This document shows positions 1 through 12,429 of a stretch of DNA of 64,000 bases, one piece after another; position 1 is the first letter of the stretch; each line of letters starts with the position of its first letter. The notes under the pieces were generated by a model. The model saw only the letters and a program-made list of their open reading frames with translations, was not told the DNA's origin and searched no databases. Location of the stretch: positions 1 through 64,000 of the forward strand of contig NZ_RYZR01000008.1 of the NCBI RefSeq assembly GCF_003977615.1, in the 5' to 3' direction. The position numbers were made by a program, and so were the translations under genes. This DNA is from Dyella dinghuensis (lineage in GTDB: Bacteria; Pseudomonadota; Gammaproteobacteria; Xanthomonadales; Rhodanobacteraceae).

Positions 1-24
1 CCACAGCGCTATAGCCGCCAGGGA
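1..24 (-). rRNA. rrf: 5S ribosomal RNA, 5' end only (cut by window edge)
   Basis: The minus strand here reads CCTGGCGGCTATAGCGCTG, the conserved 5' part of gammaproteobacterial 5S rRNA. Only about 24 nt are inside the window; the rest lies to the left. It is the last gene of the minus-strand rRNA operon, about 190 nt downstream of the 23S 3' end. The exact 5' base is an estimate. Confidence 0.85.
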
Positions 25-65
25 AAGGGTTGAAGCAGCGCACGGGTGCGCCGGCTTCAAACTTT

Positions 66-90
66 GAAGAGTCCAGCCATGGGTGGCCGG
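66..90. repeat. 25-nt spacer repeat, copy 1 (23S-5S spacer)
   Basis: A 25-nt segment with a hairpin core (around GGCCA...TGGCC) recurs at 3439-3463 in the tRNA-Ala/tRNA-Ile spacer with two mismatches. Both copies lie inside the rRNA transcript. A processing or structural role is an inference. Confidence 0.8.
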
Positions 91-133
91 TTTTTGCTCT
101 TCCGCGAGATAGATATCTCGCGTTGGATAAGGG

Positions 134-155
134 GTAAACGAGTTGACAAGCGTCT
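134..155 (-). other. 23S processing stem, 3' arm
   Basis: These 22 nt are the exact reverse complement of 3204-3225. With the inner 21-nt pair 199-219/3081-3101 they bracket the 23S gene, so the pre-rRNA can fold into the long helix that RNase III cuts to release pre-23S. The complementarity is seen directly; the RNase III role follows from known bacterial rRNA processing. Confidence 0.9.
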
Positions 156-211
156 GGTGAAAGTCCGGGATGTTTCGTTGGTCAATGCCACGAAGCGTCT
201 TGGGGTTATAT

Positions 212-3088
<2,877 letters not shown>

Positions 3089-3203
3089 ATATAACCCCAA
3101 GTCGCCTCAGGGTTACTCCCATTCCTCCTCAGGAATTATAGGGAGTGCCAAACAACGCATTCGTCGTTGCCTCAACGACACATCTCGGTTTGGTTTCAAA
3201 CCA

Positions 3204-3225
3204 AGACGCTTGTCAACTCGTTTAC
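3204..3225 (-). other. 23S processing stem, 5' arm
   Basis: Exact reverse complement of 134-155; the 5' leader side of the pre-23S processing helix. Immediately upstream in the transcript (3231-3240) is GTGATCTTTG, which resembles the boxA antitermination element and matches a similar site in the 16S leader. Confidence 0.9.
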
Positions 3226-3310
3226 ATTTTCAAAGATCACAAGCACGGCCTCAACGCCGCCTCGTTTCAAAATCTTTTGTGTGCGCTACACATCCGCTTA
3301 CCGATAAAAC

Positions 3311-3386
3311 TGGTGGAGCCAGTCGGGATCGAACCGACGACCCCCTGCTTGCAAAGCAGGTGCTCTCCCAGCTGAGCTATGGCCCC
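3311..3386 (-). tRNA. tRNA-Ala (anticodon TGC)
   Basis: The minus strand gives a complete 76-nt cloverleaf beginning GGGGCCATAGCTCAG, with the anticodon loop TTTGCAA, the T-loop GGTTCGATCC and an encoded CCA end. It is one of the two tRNAs standard in the 16S-23S spacer of gammaproteobacteria. Confidence 0.98.
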
Positions 3387-3438
3387 ATACATGGGATCTC
3401 CAAGCTTGCATCTCGCTTCTTTCAAAGCGGCTGTGCTT

Positions 3439-3463
3439 GAAGAGTCCGGCCATGGATGGCCGG
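3439..3463. repeat. 25-nt spacer repeat, copy 2 (tRNA-Ala/tRNA-Ile spacer)
   Basis: Second copy of the element at 66-90. This copy forms a clean palindrome, CCGGCCATCCATGGCCGG, a hairpin of 8 bp with a 2-nt centre. It sits between the two tRNA genes. Confidence 0.8.
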
Positions 3464-3493
3464 GTTCTTGTCGATGGATCGACACCCTAGTAA

Positions 3494-3570
<77 letters not shown>

Positions 3571-3631
3571 ATAAAGCTATAAAGACCCCCTCCCTTGCGG
3601 GATGGAGCCTTTCACGCCGTCGGCGTGCGGA

Positions 3632-3661
3632 TGTGCAGGTGTCTTGTGTGGACGTCTTACG
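3632..3661 (-). other. 16S processing stem, 3' arm
   Basis: This stretch just downstream of 16S is complementary, with a few mismatches, to 5351-5381 in the 16S leader (shared core CCACACAAG and flanking bases). The two arms flank 16S and would form the RNase III helix of pre-16S. Confidence 0.75.
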
Positions 3662-3682
3662 ACAGAGGATCTGTCGTTCTCG

Positions 3683-5227
<1,545 letters not shown>

Positions 5228-5384
5228 TAAGTTTTCGAATGTCCGAAGACACTCTATCTTTCTGAAGCGTTGTCCTAACCGTAAAACGTCAGCTTTTTGA
5301 ATTGACTCTTAGGTTAGACGCTTGCATTTATTGGACAGGTTTCCCTTCCATCGCAAGACGCCCACACAAGTCACCTGCGCACAC

Positions 5385-5396
5385 TGTCAAAGATCA
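5385..5396 (-). promoter_or_regulatory. boxA-like antitermination site in rRNA leader
   Basis: The minus strand reads TGATCTTTGACA, close to the boxA element (TGCTCTTTAACA in E. coli) used by Nus-factor antitermination. A second, similar site lies in the 23S leader at 3231-3240, as expected for this complex. Confidence 0.65.
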
Positions 5397-5457
5397 TCTC
5401 AAACCAACCTCTTGCGAGGCCGCCCCATGTGGACGTTTCGTCCGGGGTGAGCCGCCC

Positions 5458-5485
5458 ATTCTACATCTCTTCACCCTTCCGTCAA
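5458..5485 (-). promoter_or_regulatory. rRNA operon promoter (sigma-70 type)
   Basis: On the minus strand the -35 box TTGACG (5480-5485) and -10 box TAGAAT (5458-5463) are separated by 16 bp. The bases after the -10 box are GC-rich (GGGCGGCTC), the discriminator expected for stringently controlled rRNA promoters. An AT-rich patch (CCAAATTTTGGG) just upstream of the -35 could act as an UP element. The predicted start, about 5451, is about 220 nt before 16S. Confidence 0.85.
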
Positions 5486-5767
5486 CACCCAAAATTTGGA
5501 AAGTTGTTCAGCGAGCGGGGAGTCCTTCGACACGGGACGTTTCGTCGAAGGGGGTGAAATCATAGCGCTTGGGCGGGGGTGATGTGAAGGGGCAAAACAC
5601 ACCGAATTCCCGGAAATGGGGAATGGTTGTAACCGCGCCGTCATGAGCAACGCCCGCAAAACGAGACGCCACCGGGCTTGGCGCCGTGGCGCGGGACTTA
5701 CTTTCGACGAATGCCCAAGCTGAACGCGTGAGCGAAAAACGGTAGGACCCGCCCGCTTAACGCTGCA

Positions 5768-5950
5768 TCAGGCCTGATTCGCGGCTTCCGGAACCAATAA
5801 AGGCACAGAAACGGCAGTAGGTGCCGACGGTGACGCGTGACTAGCAGGCTCGTGCGCAGGCACATAACCCACGCGATACGGGATCAACGCTTCAGGAAGC
5901 AGCTTTTCCAGTGCGTCCCAGTCGTCTTCAAATGGAATGAATTGCTGCAT
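5768..5950 (-). CDS. small conserved-looking protein of unknown function (60 aa)
   Basis: A 60-residue protein beginning MQQFIPFEDDWDALEKL, with an acidic, aromatic N-terminus and a Pro/Ala/Ser-rich tail (about residues 30-60). The start is chosen at 5950 because GAGGAA lies 6 nt upstream on the minus strand; a longer frame upstream has no such site. No signal peptide, membrane segment or known domain was recognised. It stands alone between the rRNA promoter and rubredoxin. Short proteins with a similar N-terminus are recalled from related genomes, but that is memory and not a search. Function unknown. Confidence 0.65.
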   Translation of the reverse strand: MQQFIPFEDDWDALEKLLPEALIPYRVGYVPAHEPASHASPSAPTAVSVPLLVPEAANQA

Positions 5951-6052
5951 GGCAGTTCCTCGGGGATAAGGATCGCTCGAGGAACATTCCAACAGACGAA
6001 ACGGCCCGCGCTCTGTCGAAATCGGGCGTTTCGCGGGCCGAGTGCGGCGAAA

Positions 6053-6247
6053 TCAGTCGATTTCGATCATCTCGAAATCGTCCTTGGTGGCACCGCAATC
6101 CGGGCATGTCCAGGTATCGGGCACATCGCTCCAGCGCGTGCCGGGATCGATGCCCTCTTCCGGCAACCCCAGCGCTTCGTCATAAATGAAGCCGCAAACT
6201 ACGCACATCCATTTGCGCAGGGTGGTGTCGGTGGAAGCTTGGTTCAT
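6053..6247 (-). CDS. rubredoxin
   Basis: A 64-residue rubredoxin, a small cytoplasmic one-electron carrier with a mononuclear Fe(Cys)4 centre. The two ligand knuckles are visible as CVVCG (Cys15, Cys18) and CPDCG (Cys48, Cys51), with the family signature W-x-C-P-x-C-G and an acidic C-terminus. The family is usually 50-60 residues; the extra N-terminal residues are a short extension. The start at 6247 is the ATG nearest the domain; no strong ribosome site was seen. It is divergent from thiE, the usual arrangement in related genomes. The redox partner cannot be told from the sequence. Confidence 0.93.
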   Translation of the reverse strand: MNQASTDTTLRKWMCVVCGFIYDEALGLPEEGIDPGTRWSDVPDTWTCPDCGATKDDFEMIEID

Positions 6248-6338
6248 GGGTGTGCGTCGCCAGATCGGGTTGAATAGGGCATTCTCGCAACTCCTTCGCC
6301 GATGCGAAAGTCGGCCTATCGGCCTGACCCGTGAATTT

Positions 6339-6980
6339 ATGACGTCCACATCTTTTCCGGATCGCGGCCTTTATGTGATTACCGACGGTCCGCGCCCCGA
6401 TCTTTTCGAGGCGGTGAAACAGGCGCTGCTCGGCGGCGCACGACTCGTGCAATACCGCGACAAAACTCACGATGCGCAGCGACGCCACGATGAAGCCCGA
6501 ACGTTATTGGCACTTTGCCGCGAACACGGCGTACCGCTGATCATCAATGATGACATTTCGCTTGCGCGCACTATCGGCGCCGACGGCGTGCACCTTGGCG
6601 AAACCGACGACGGCATCGCCGAAGCGCGTGCAGCCTTGGGTGCCAACGCGATCATCGGCGTGTCGTGCTACGACTCGCTCGAACGCGCGCAACAGATGAC
6701 AAAGCAGGGCGCCAACTACATCGCGTTCGGCGCATTCTTTCCCTCGCCCACCAAGCCGCTGGCACGACGGGCACACGTCGATCTGTTGCGGCACAGCGCC
6801 GCCCTGGGTATTCCCCGGGTGGCGATCGGCGGGATCACACCGGACAATGGCGCGTCCCTGATCGCAGCAGGCGCGGATTACCTGGCGGTTATTTCGGCCG
6901 TGTTTGGACGTCCAGACGTTCGTGCGGCTGCGCAGCACTTCACTCAACTCTACTTTTCCGATCGAGCCGTTTCTTCATGA
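6339..6980 (+). CDS. thiE: thiamine-phosphate synthase
   Basis: The 213-residue TIM-barrel enzyme joins hydroxymethylpyrimidine diphosphate and the thiazole phosphate to give thiamine phosphate in the cytoplasm. Family motifs are in order: GLYVITD near the N-terminus, QYRDK (pyrophosphate and pyrimidine site), INDD and GVHLGETD (Mg2+ ligands), [24 protein letters not shown] and VAIGGIT (thiazole phosphate loop). Length is normal for ThiE. The ATG at 6339 is chosen because it places the first strand at residue 10; an upstream extension of the frame overlaps the divergent rubredoxin gene. It overlaps hemL by ATGA (6977-6980), so the two are probably translationally coupled. thiC of the same pathway lies at 43266-45143. 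Confidence 0.95.
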   Translation: MTSTSFPDRGLYVITDGPRPDLFEAVKQALLGGARLVQYRDKTHDAQRRHDEARTLLALCREHGVPLIINDDISLARTIGADGVHLGETDDGIAEARAALGANAIIGVSCYDSLERAQQMTKQGANYIAFGAFFPSPTKPLARRAHVDLLRHSAALGIPRVAIGGITPDNGASLIAAGADYLAVISAVFGRPDVRAAAQHFTQLYFSDRAVSS

Positions 6981-8260
6981 CGAATCACGAACTGTTTCAG
7001 CGCGCCCAGCAATTGATGCCCGGTGGCGTGAATTCTCCCGTGCGCGCTTTCAAGTCTGTTGGCGGCGAGCCGTTCTTCACCGTGCGCGCAGATGGCGCTT
7101 ATCTTTGGGACGTGGAAGGCAAGCGCTATATCGACTATGTCGGTTCGTGGGGGCCGATGATTGTTGGCCACAACCACCCCAAAGTACGCGAAGCGGTGGA
7201 ACGCGCTGTGCGCGATGGCTTGTCGTTCGGTACGCCCTGCCCGGCTGAAATCACGATGGCCGAAACCATCATCAAGCTGGTGCCGTCGATCGACATGGTG
7301 CGCATGGTGAACTCCGGTACCGAAGCGACGATGTCCGCAATTCGACTGGCGCGCGGCGCAACCGGCCGTAGCAAGATCGTGAAATTCGAAGGCTGCTATC
7401 ACGGGCATGGCGACAGCTTTCTGGTGAAAGCAGGCTCGGGCGCATTGACGTTTGGTGTGCCGACATCACCCGGCGTGCCCAAAGCAAACGCCGACCTCAC
7501 TCTTACACTGCCGTACAACGATCTCGCCGCAGCACAAGCGCTGTTCGCCGAGCATGGTTCCGATATCGCGGGACTCATCATCGAGCCCGTCGCCGGCAAC
7601 ATGAACTGCATTCCGCCGAAAGACGGTTATTTGAAAGATTTGCGCGATCTATGCACGCGTCACGGCGCGCTACTTATCTTTGATGAAGTGATGACGGGTT
7701 TCCGTGTTGCGCTCGGCGGCGCGCAGGCGTATTACGGCGTGAAACCGGATCTGACGACCTTCGGAAAAATCATCGGCGGCGGCATGCCGGTCGGTGCTTA
7801 CGGCGGACGCCGCGATCTGATGGAACAAATCGCTCCTGCCGGACCCATTTATCAAGCAGGCACGTTGAGCGGCAATCCGGTGGCGATGGCCGCGGGTCTG
7901 GCGATGCTGGAACTCATCCAGGCACCGGGCTTCTACGATACGCTGGCTGCGCACACACGCCTGCTAACCGATGGACTGCAATCGGTGGCCGATGGCGAAG
8001 GCATTCCTTTCAGCACCAATCGAGTGGGCGGCATGTTTGGATTGTTCTTCACTCACGAAAAAGTCCATAGCTACGCGCAGGCGACTGCCGCCGACACGGC
8101 GCTGTTCAATCGCTTTTTCCACGGCATGCTCGAACGCGGTGTTTATCTTGCGCCAAGTGCCTTCGAGGCAGGCTTCCTCTCCAGCGCGCACAGCGACGAA
8201 GACTTGGCAGCCACGCTGGACGCGGCACGCGCGGCCATGCGCCAGGCGCGGGCCGGATAG
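6977..8260 (+). CDS. hemL: glutamate-1-semialdehyde 2,1-aminomutase
   Basis: This 427-residue PLP enzyme converts glutamate-1-semialdehyde to 5-aminolevulinate, the C5 route to haem. Visible motifs are [13 protein letters not shown] at the start, [16 protein letters not shown] (phosphate cup), [10 protein letters not shown] (Asp to PLP nitrogen) and [17 protein letters not shown], which holds the Schiff-base lysine. Length matches the family. The start overlaps the thiE stop by ATGA, so the two genes form a coupled pair, a gene order common in Xanthomonadales. A longer frame upstream runs inside thiE and was rejected. Confidence 0.97.
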   Translation: MTNHELFQRAQQLMPGGVNSPVRAFKSVGGEPFFTVRADGAYLWDVEGKRYIDYVGSWGPMIVGHNHPKVREAVERAVRDGLSFGTPCPAEITMAETIIKLVPSIDMVRMVNSGTEATMSAIRLARGATGRSKIVKFEGCYHGHGDSFLVKAGSGALTFGVPTSPGVPKANADLTLTLPYNDLAAAQALFAEHGSDIAGLIIEPVAGNMNCIPPKDGYLKDLRDLCTRHGALLIFDEVMTGFRVALGGAQAYYGVKPDLTTFGKIIGGGMPVGAYGGRRDLMEQIAPAGPIYQAGTLSGNPVAMAAGLAMLELIQAPGFYDTLAAHTRLLTDGLQSVADGEGIPFSTNRVGGMFGLFFTHEKVHSYAQATAADTALFNRFFHGMLERGVYLAPSAFEAGFLSSAHSDEDLAATLDAARAAMRQARAG

Positions 8261-8265
8261 CCGAC

Positions 8266-9126
8266 ATGTCATCGCACTCGCCTTTTTCCGATCAATTCGG
8301 CCCTGCTACGGCAACGGGATGGCGAGCGCGCTGGTTCCACATCATCTTCGGGCATGAGGACACAGCAGGGCGACGCTTCGACGTCCTGCTGATCGTCGCC
8401 ATTCTGGCAAGCATTGCTGTGGCGGTATTCGACAGCGTGGCGCAGATCCATCTTCGTTACAGCACGCTGTTCTATGCGCTGGAGTGGTTCTTCACTCTGG
8501 CTTTTACGCTCGAGTACGTGATGCGCATTGCCGTGGTGGATCGGCCATGGCGATACATGCGCAGCTTCTTCGGCATGGTTGACGTGCTCGCGGTATTGCC
8601 GACATGGTTGAGCCTGTTCGCAGCAGGAAGTCAGTATTTGCTGGTAGTGCGTGCGCTACGCATCCTGCGCATTTTCCGCATACTCAAACTGACCCGTTAT
8701 GTCGGTGAAGCCGATCTGCTCTGGCTGACGCTGATTCGCGCCCGCCGCAAGGTACTGATCTTTTTCAGCACCATTCTTACCTTGGTGCTGATCTTCGGCG
8801 CGTTGATGTATCTCATCGAAGGGCCGGAAGATGGTTTTACGTCGATTCCAACATCGATGTACTGGGCCATCGTGACCATGACGACCGTGGGTTTCGGCGA
8901 TATCACCCCGAAGACTACGCTCGGCAAAATGCTGACGTCACTGATCATCCTGATCGGCTACAGCATCATTGCGGTCCCCACCGGAATCTTCACAGCGGAA
9001 CTTGCCGCCGGCATGCGTGCACGCAGGAAATACACGCCGTGCACGCATTGCGGCCAAGCCGATCATGAAGGCGATGCGCAACATTGCCGGATTTGCGGTA
9101 CAACGCTACCCGCAGAAAACGACTGA
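8266..9126 (+). CDS. voltage-gated potassium channel with C-terminal zinc-ribbon-like tail
   Basis: A 286-residue six-helix Kv-type channel of the inner membrane. S1-S3 lie at about residues 38-120. S4 (residues 129-146) carries a basic residue at every third position, RALRILRIFRILKLTRYV, the voltage-sensor pattern. The pore has a turret, then TTVGFGD (206-212), the K+ selectivity filter, followed by S6 (about 222-245). The C-terminus is unusual: CTHC (259-262) and CRIC (274-277) form a short zinc-ribbon-like module instead of an RCK domain. The gene starts 5 nt after hemL and may be read with it. Its physiological role, such as K+ leak or membrane-potential control, is not shown by the sequence. 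Confidence 0.9.
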   Translation: MSSHSPFSDQFGPATATGWRARWFHIIFGHEDTAGRRFDVLLIVAILASIAVAVFDSVAQIHLRYSTLFYALEWFFTLAFTLEYVMRIAVVDRPWRYMRSFFGMVDVLAVLPTWLSLFAAGSQYLLVVRALRILRIFRILKLTRYVGEADLLWLTLIRARRKVLIFFSTILTLVLIFGALMYLIEGPEDGFTSIPTSMYWAIVTMTTVGFGDITPKTTLGKMLTSLIILIGYSIIAVPTGIFTAELAAGMRARRKYTPCTHCGQADHEGDAQHCRICGTTLPAEND

Positions 9127-9145
9127 CTTCACTGCGATTCGCGCG

Positions 9146-9565
9146 TTACCAGCTGCCTGTATTGGGCATCGATGTCCACGGCTCGCGCGGCGGCAGATGT
9201 CCATGTTGCAACAGCTCGATCGAAATCTGATCGGGCGAACGCACAAATGCCATATGCCCATCGCGCGGCGGACGATGGATGGTGTAACCCATCGACTGCA
9301 AGTGCGCACACGTTGCATAGATGTCTTCGACACGGAAAGCCAGGTGACCGAAGTTACGGGCCGAGCCGTAATCTTCCTCGGATCCCCAGTTGTGGGTCAG
9401 CTCGACTTCGGCTTCCGGGCTATCCGGCGCCGCAAGATAGACCAGCGTGTACTTTCCTTCCGGCACGTCCATGCGGCGCACCTGTTTCAGGCCGAGGCCT
9501 TCGCAATAAAAACGCAGCGACGCGTCGAGATCGCGAACGCGGACCATGCTGTGCAGATATTTCAT
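9146..9565 (-). CDS. gloA: lactoylglutathione lyase (glyoxalase I)
   Basis: A 139-residue VOC-fold protein that isomerises the methylglyoxal-glutathione hemithioacetal to S-lactoylglutathione. The metal ligands of the E. coli enzyme have clear equivalents: His5, Glu55, His74 and Glu117. Other family features are the opening [16 protein letters not shown] and GNFGH-like segment (RNFGHLAF) before His74. Length is close to the usual 135. Binding-site residue spacing suggests the bacterial Ni2+ class, but this was not tested. It is convergent with the K+ channel gene and sits 37 nt downstream of argD on the same strand. Confidence 0.93.
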   Translation of the reverse strand: MKYLHSMVRVRDLDASLRFYCEGLGLKQVRRMDVPEGKYTLVYLAAPDSPEAEVELTHNWGSEEDYGSARNFGHLAFRVEDIYATCAHLQSMGYTIHRPPRDGHMAFVRSPDQISIELLQHGHLPPREPWTSMPNTGSW

Positions 9566-9602
9566 TGAAATGTCCTAAACGTGATGGCGCCAGCAAGCGC
9601 CA

Positions 9603-10841
9603 CTATCGGCCTATGAATGCATGAAGCGCGGCGCGAAGCCGAGTCAAACCATCCGAAATGTCTTGGTCGCCGATATTCAGCGGCGGCACGAAACGCAACA
9701 CATCCGGACCGGCCTGTAGCATCAGCAAACCGTGCGCCGCTGCGAAATCCAATATGTCACCTGCCTTGCCGCGATAACCTTCCGCCAGCACGGCACCCAA
9801 CATCAATCCGCGACCACGCACTTCGGAGAACAAACCCAGCTCGGTGCCAATCGATGTCAGCGCTTCGCGCAACACAGCAGACTGGCGTTGAACATTCGCA
9901 AGCACCTCATCCGAGGACAGCTTGCGCAACGCGACACGTGCTACCGCAGCGGCCATCGGATTGCCGCCGAATGTAGTGCCATGCGCGCCAAACTGCATAG
10001 TTTGCGCGACTTTCGGTCCAGCGAGCATCGCACCGATCGGAAACCCGCATCCGAGTGCTTTCGCCAGCGTCACGATGTCCGGCGCGACGCCATCTTGCGT
10101 ATGCGCGAACAGGGTGCCGGTGCGGCCCATGCCGCACTGAATTTCATCCAGCACAAGCAGCGCGCCGTGCGCGTCGCACAACTCTCGAATGCGTTGCAGA
10201 AAACCCGGGGCCGCAGGCAGTACACCGCCTTCGCCTTGCACCGGTTCAAGCATCACAGCGGCGACATCGCCTTGCGCGAACGCGTGCTCTAGTGCGGCAA
10301 CATCATTGAAATCCAGATAACGAAATCCGCCGGGAAGCGGTTCGTAGCCTTCCTGATATTTCGGTTGCGCCGTTGCCGTGACCGTCGCGAGGGTTCGTCC
10401 GTGGAACGAACCACGAAATGTCACGATCACGCGCTGCTCCGGCGGCCTGCCTTGCGTCGTCGCCCATTTGCGCACCAGCTTGATCGCCGCTTCGTTGGCT
10501 TCTGCACCGGAGTTGCACAGGAACACGCGTTCCGCGAAACCGGCCGCCTTTACCAGTTCTTCGGCAAGATGCAGCGGCGGTTCGGTGTAGAACACATTGC
10601 TGCTATGCCAGAGTTTGTTCGCTTGCGCTGTCAGCGCGGCAAGTAGATCTGGATCCTGGTGACCCAACGCATTGACAGCAATACCCGCGCCGAAGTCGAT
10701 GTAATCTCGGCCTTCCGTATCCCACACACGCGCACCGTTGCCGTGATCGAGCACCAGCTCGCGTGGCTTGTACACCGGCAGCCAATAACGCTTGCCAAGG
10801 TCGATGAGCGGCTGAGCAGAGGGTTCCTGCGAAGGTTGCAT
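9603..10841 (-). CDS. argD: acetylornithine aminotransferase family protein
   Basis: A 412-residue class-III PLP aminotransferase that makes N-acetylornithine, and often N-succinyl-diaminopimelate, from its semialdehyde. Motifs: YWLPVYKPRELVLDHG, FLCNSGAEANEAAIK (phosphate binding), SFHGRTLATV, EPVQGEGGV, VLDEIQCGMGRTG (Asp to the PLP ring) and LAKALGCGFPIGA (Schiff-base Lys). The start at 10841 has GGAG 7 nt upstream; longer frames reach into the fap control region and were rejected. Related paralogues (astC, gabT) share the fold, so exact substrate is inferred from motif similarity. It faces away from the fap promoter. Confidence 0.9.
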   Translation of the reverse strand: MQPSQEPSAQPLIDLGKRYWLPVYKPRELVLDHGNGARVWDTEGRDYIDFGAGIAVNALGHQDPDLLAALTAQANKLWHSSNVFYTEPPLHLAEELVKAAGFAERVFLCNSGAEANEAAIKLVRKWATTQGRPPEQRVIVTFRGSFHGRTLATVTATAQPKYQEGYEPLPGGFRYLDFNDVAALEHAFAQGDVAAVMLEPVQGEGGVLPAAPGFLQRIRELCDAHGALLVLDEIQCGMGRTGTLFAHTQDGVAPDIVTLAKALGCGFPIGAMLAGPKVAQTMQFGAHGTTFGGNPMAAAVARVALRKLSSDEVLANVQRQSAVLREALTSIGTELGLFSEVRGRGLMLGAVLAEGYRGKAGDILDFAAAHGLLMLQAGPDVLRFVPPLNIGDQDISDGLTRLRAALHAFIGR

Positions 10842-10980
10842 GCGTAACTCCAGGCGCGGCCGCAATGACCGTGCCATTGGGATGAAAATGGGGAGCTCGC
10901 ATCGTACCAGCGTGATCTGCCGATGCCAGCGCCAGCAACCATACGCACGCGTTGTCCAACAAACCGTGACCTGTATCAGC

Positions 10981-11061
10981 GCTGTTACAGCCGCTGAAAA
11001 CCGCATCACCACGGCCTTTGGGAGCGTGTATCGCGTGGAGGGCGTGTAACAGGCTGTAACA
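10981..11061. promoter_or_regulatory. candidate activator sites upstream of fap promoter
   Basis: Three copies of a TGTTACA/TGTAACA motif lie here: the palindrome GCTGTTACAGC (10981-10991) and the direct pair TGTAACAGGCTGTAACA (11045-11061). They are about 100 and 165 bp upstream of the sigma-54 promoter, where enhancer-binding proteins usually bind. The regulator encoded at 16726-18066 is the natural candidate. This is an inference from repetition and position. The wider intergenic region 10842-11189 holds no gene. Confidence 0.45.
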
Positions 11062-11137
11062 ACATCCCTAACGCCGGCTCGACGGACCATTCACGGGAAG
11101 CCGCGATTTTCCTCAATTTTCCCCGGTTTTCCGGTGA

Positions 11138-11152
11138 TGGCACGTTGCTTGC
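11138..11152 (+). promoter_or_regulatory. sigma-54 (RpoN) promoter of the fap-like operon
   Basis: TGGCACGTTGCTTGC is an exact match to the -24/-12 consensus TGGCACG-N4-TTGC, with GG at 11139-11140 and GC at 11151-11152. The predicted transcript start is about 11163-11165, giving a leader of about 26 nt before the first gene. Transcription from such promoters requires an AAA+ activator, and one is encoded at the far end of this locus. Confidence 0.9.
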
Positions 11153-11189
11153 CATTCATACATCAAGGAAATGTAGGGGAGGCTCGCCC

Positions 11190-11732
11190 ATGGACAGCTC
11201 GCGCCATTCATATGGCCAGGTATGCCGTTGCGTAGTAATCGCCAGTGCTGTGGCACTCGCGCTCACCCCGCTCGTCTCGTTCGCCGATGGCGCGCGAGTC
11301 GCGCAGAAGGCCCAACCGGGCGAGATCGTTTTGATCCGAAATGTCGCTACCCGCCCGGCGGATCGCAATCCGACCGCACCGGGCATGGCGCTGATGGTGA
11401 GTGCGTCGCCAAATCCGCAATTGGGGAATGCGGTACACGGCGCCGGCAACGGAGAGATAACTGATCAGGAAATCGACGACCTGACTGCAGGTATCAGTTC
11501 AGGCGCGCGAGCCTCCGGGCAAGGAAGCGGTTCACAGCACCTACTCAATCCCGATCTTGCTCAAAACACCGGCGGCAATAACGCAGCCGCGGCCAATGGC
11601 AACACCACGAACAGTTTAACGGCCGGCGGTGGTGCGGGCGGTGCAACCGGTGCCGTCGTCGATAGCACGCGCAACATCAGCGACCAGATCACAAACACGA
11701 TCTCGCAGCTGCCTATAGGCGGCGGTCACTGA
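11190..11732 (+). CDS. secreted Gly/Asn-rich protein, first gene of fap-like operon (FapA position)
   Basis: A 180-residue protein with a long signal peptide (hydrophobic core about residues 14-30, likely cleavage after SFA). The mature part has a short conserved-looking segment, GEITDQEIDDLTAGIS, followed by a low-complexity Gly/Ala/Asn/Ser-rich tail. The start at 11190 is preceded by AGGGGAGG; an in-frame ATG 45 nt upstream has no such site. It is the first gene after the sigma-54 promoter and lies 9 nt before the FapB-like gene. In Pseudomonas this position is occupied by fapA, which affects the FapB/FapC balance in the fibre. Sequence similarity to FapA could not be judged, so no symbol is given. 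Confidence 0.8.
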   Translation: MDSSRHSYGQVCRCVVIASAVALALTPLVSFADGARVAQKAQPGEIVLIRNVATRPADRNPTAPGMALMVSASPNPQLGNAVHGAGNGEITDQEIDDLTAGISSGARASGQGSGSQHLLNPDLAQNTGGNNAAAANGNTTNSLTAGGGAGGATGAVVDSTRNISDQITNTISQLPIGGGH

Positions 11733-11741
11733 GGGGGAATG

Positions 11742-12395
11742 ATGAAACGCATCCTCCGTCATCTTGCGCTTTGCGCAATCGGGTTGTGGCTTGCCACCGG
11801 ATGGCACGCTCCCGCGTTCGCGCAGACAAGCAACGACAGCTATAGCGCGATGCTTACCTATCTCGATAGTTCCGCCATCGACGGTAATGCGATGCAGAAC
11901 ACGCAGGGTGTCACCGGCGTCAACCAGGCTACCGGCAACGGCAATCTGCAAGGCAATCTTCGTGCGTTCGCGGTGGGCGATCAGGCACAGGCGATGATTC
12001 AGGCGCAGCAACATGCGCACGCCTATGCATCCAACGCAACGCTTTATGCAAGCGCCACGATCAGTGGCCACGCCTATGACAACGCTCAAGGCATTGCATC
12101 GATCAATCAGGTCAGCGGCAACAACAACACGCAATTGAACGGTGTTGCGGCAGCGCTGACCAAACAAGGCATACGCGAGGCGACGGACGGCACCCTGTCG
12201 GCCACCGTCTCTGCGTCGGCAGGGGGGCAACCTTCGTCGAACCCACATGCTCAGGCCGGCGGCACGCGGAGCGTGGGAGTAGATCCGTCTGCAATGGAAG
12301 GGTTCGACGGTGTGATGCAACTCAACCAGGTCGCGGGATCAGGCAATGCGTCGGACAACTTGCTTTTGTTGTCAGCGCCGCCTTCCTCGCATTGA
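11742..12395 (+). CDS. fapB: FapB-like amyloid protein (minor subunit or nucleator)
   Basis: A 217-residue secreted protein with a signal peptide ending at AFAQ (about residue 28). It carries three imperfect repeats with an Asn-Gln/Gly-Asn core: residues about 45-72 (GVNQATGNGNLQGN), 105-133 (SINQVSGNNNTQLN) and 184-206 (QLNQVAGSGNASDN), separated by Ala/Gln- and Ser-rich linkers. Fap subunits are built in this way, as three repeats joined by linkers, with repeats forming the cross-beta core. The start at 11742 is preferred over the adjoining ATG at 11739 because GAGGGGG then has better spacing. It precedes the FapC-like gene, as in Pseudomonas. Assignment rests on repeat pattern and gene order. 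Confidence 0.75.
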   Translation: MKRILRHLALCAIGLWLATGWHAPAFAQTSNDSYSAMLTYLDSSAIDGNAMQNTQGVTGVNQATGNGNLQGNLRAFAVGDQAQAMIQAQQHAHAYASNATLYASATISGHAYDNAQGIASINQVSGNNNTQLNGVAAALTKQGIREATDGTLSATVSASAGGQPSSNPHAQAGGTRSVGVDPSAMEGFDGVMQLNQVAGSGNASDNLLLLSAPPSSH

Positions 12396-12429
12396 TTCCT
12401 GAAATACCCAGTCATCTAGAGAGGACACC

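Larger units (their letters stand above)
5228..5767. other. rRNA leader and upstream non-coding region
   Basis: No credible gene lies in these 540 bases. They hold the 16S leader, the processing arm 5351-5381, the boxA-like site and the rRNA promoter. A 6-bp inverted repeat (5526-5549, TTCGAC/GTCGAA) lies upstream of the promoter. Nothing recognisable was seen in 5560-5767. Confidence 0.8.
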
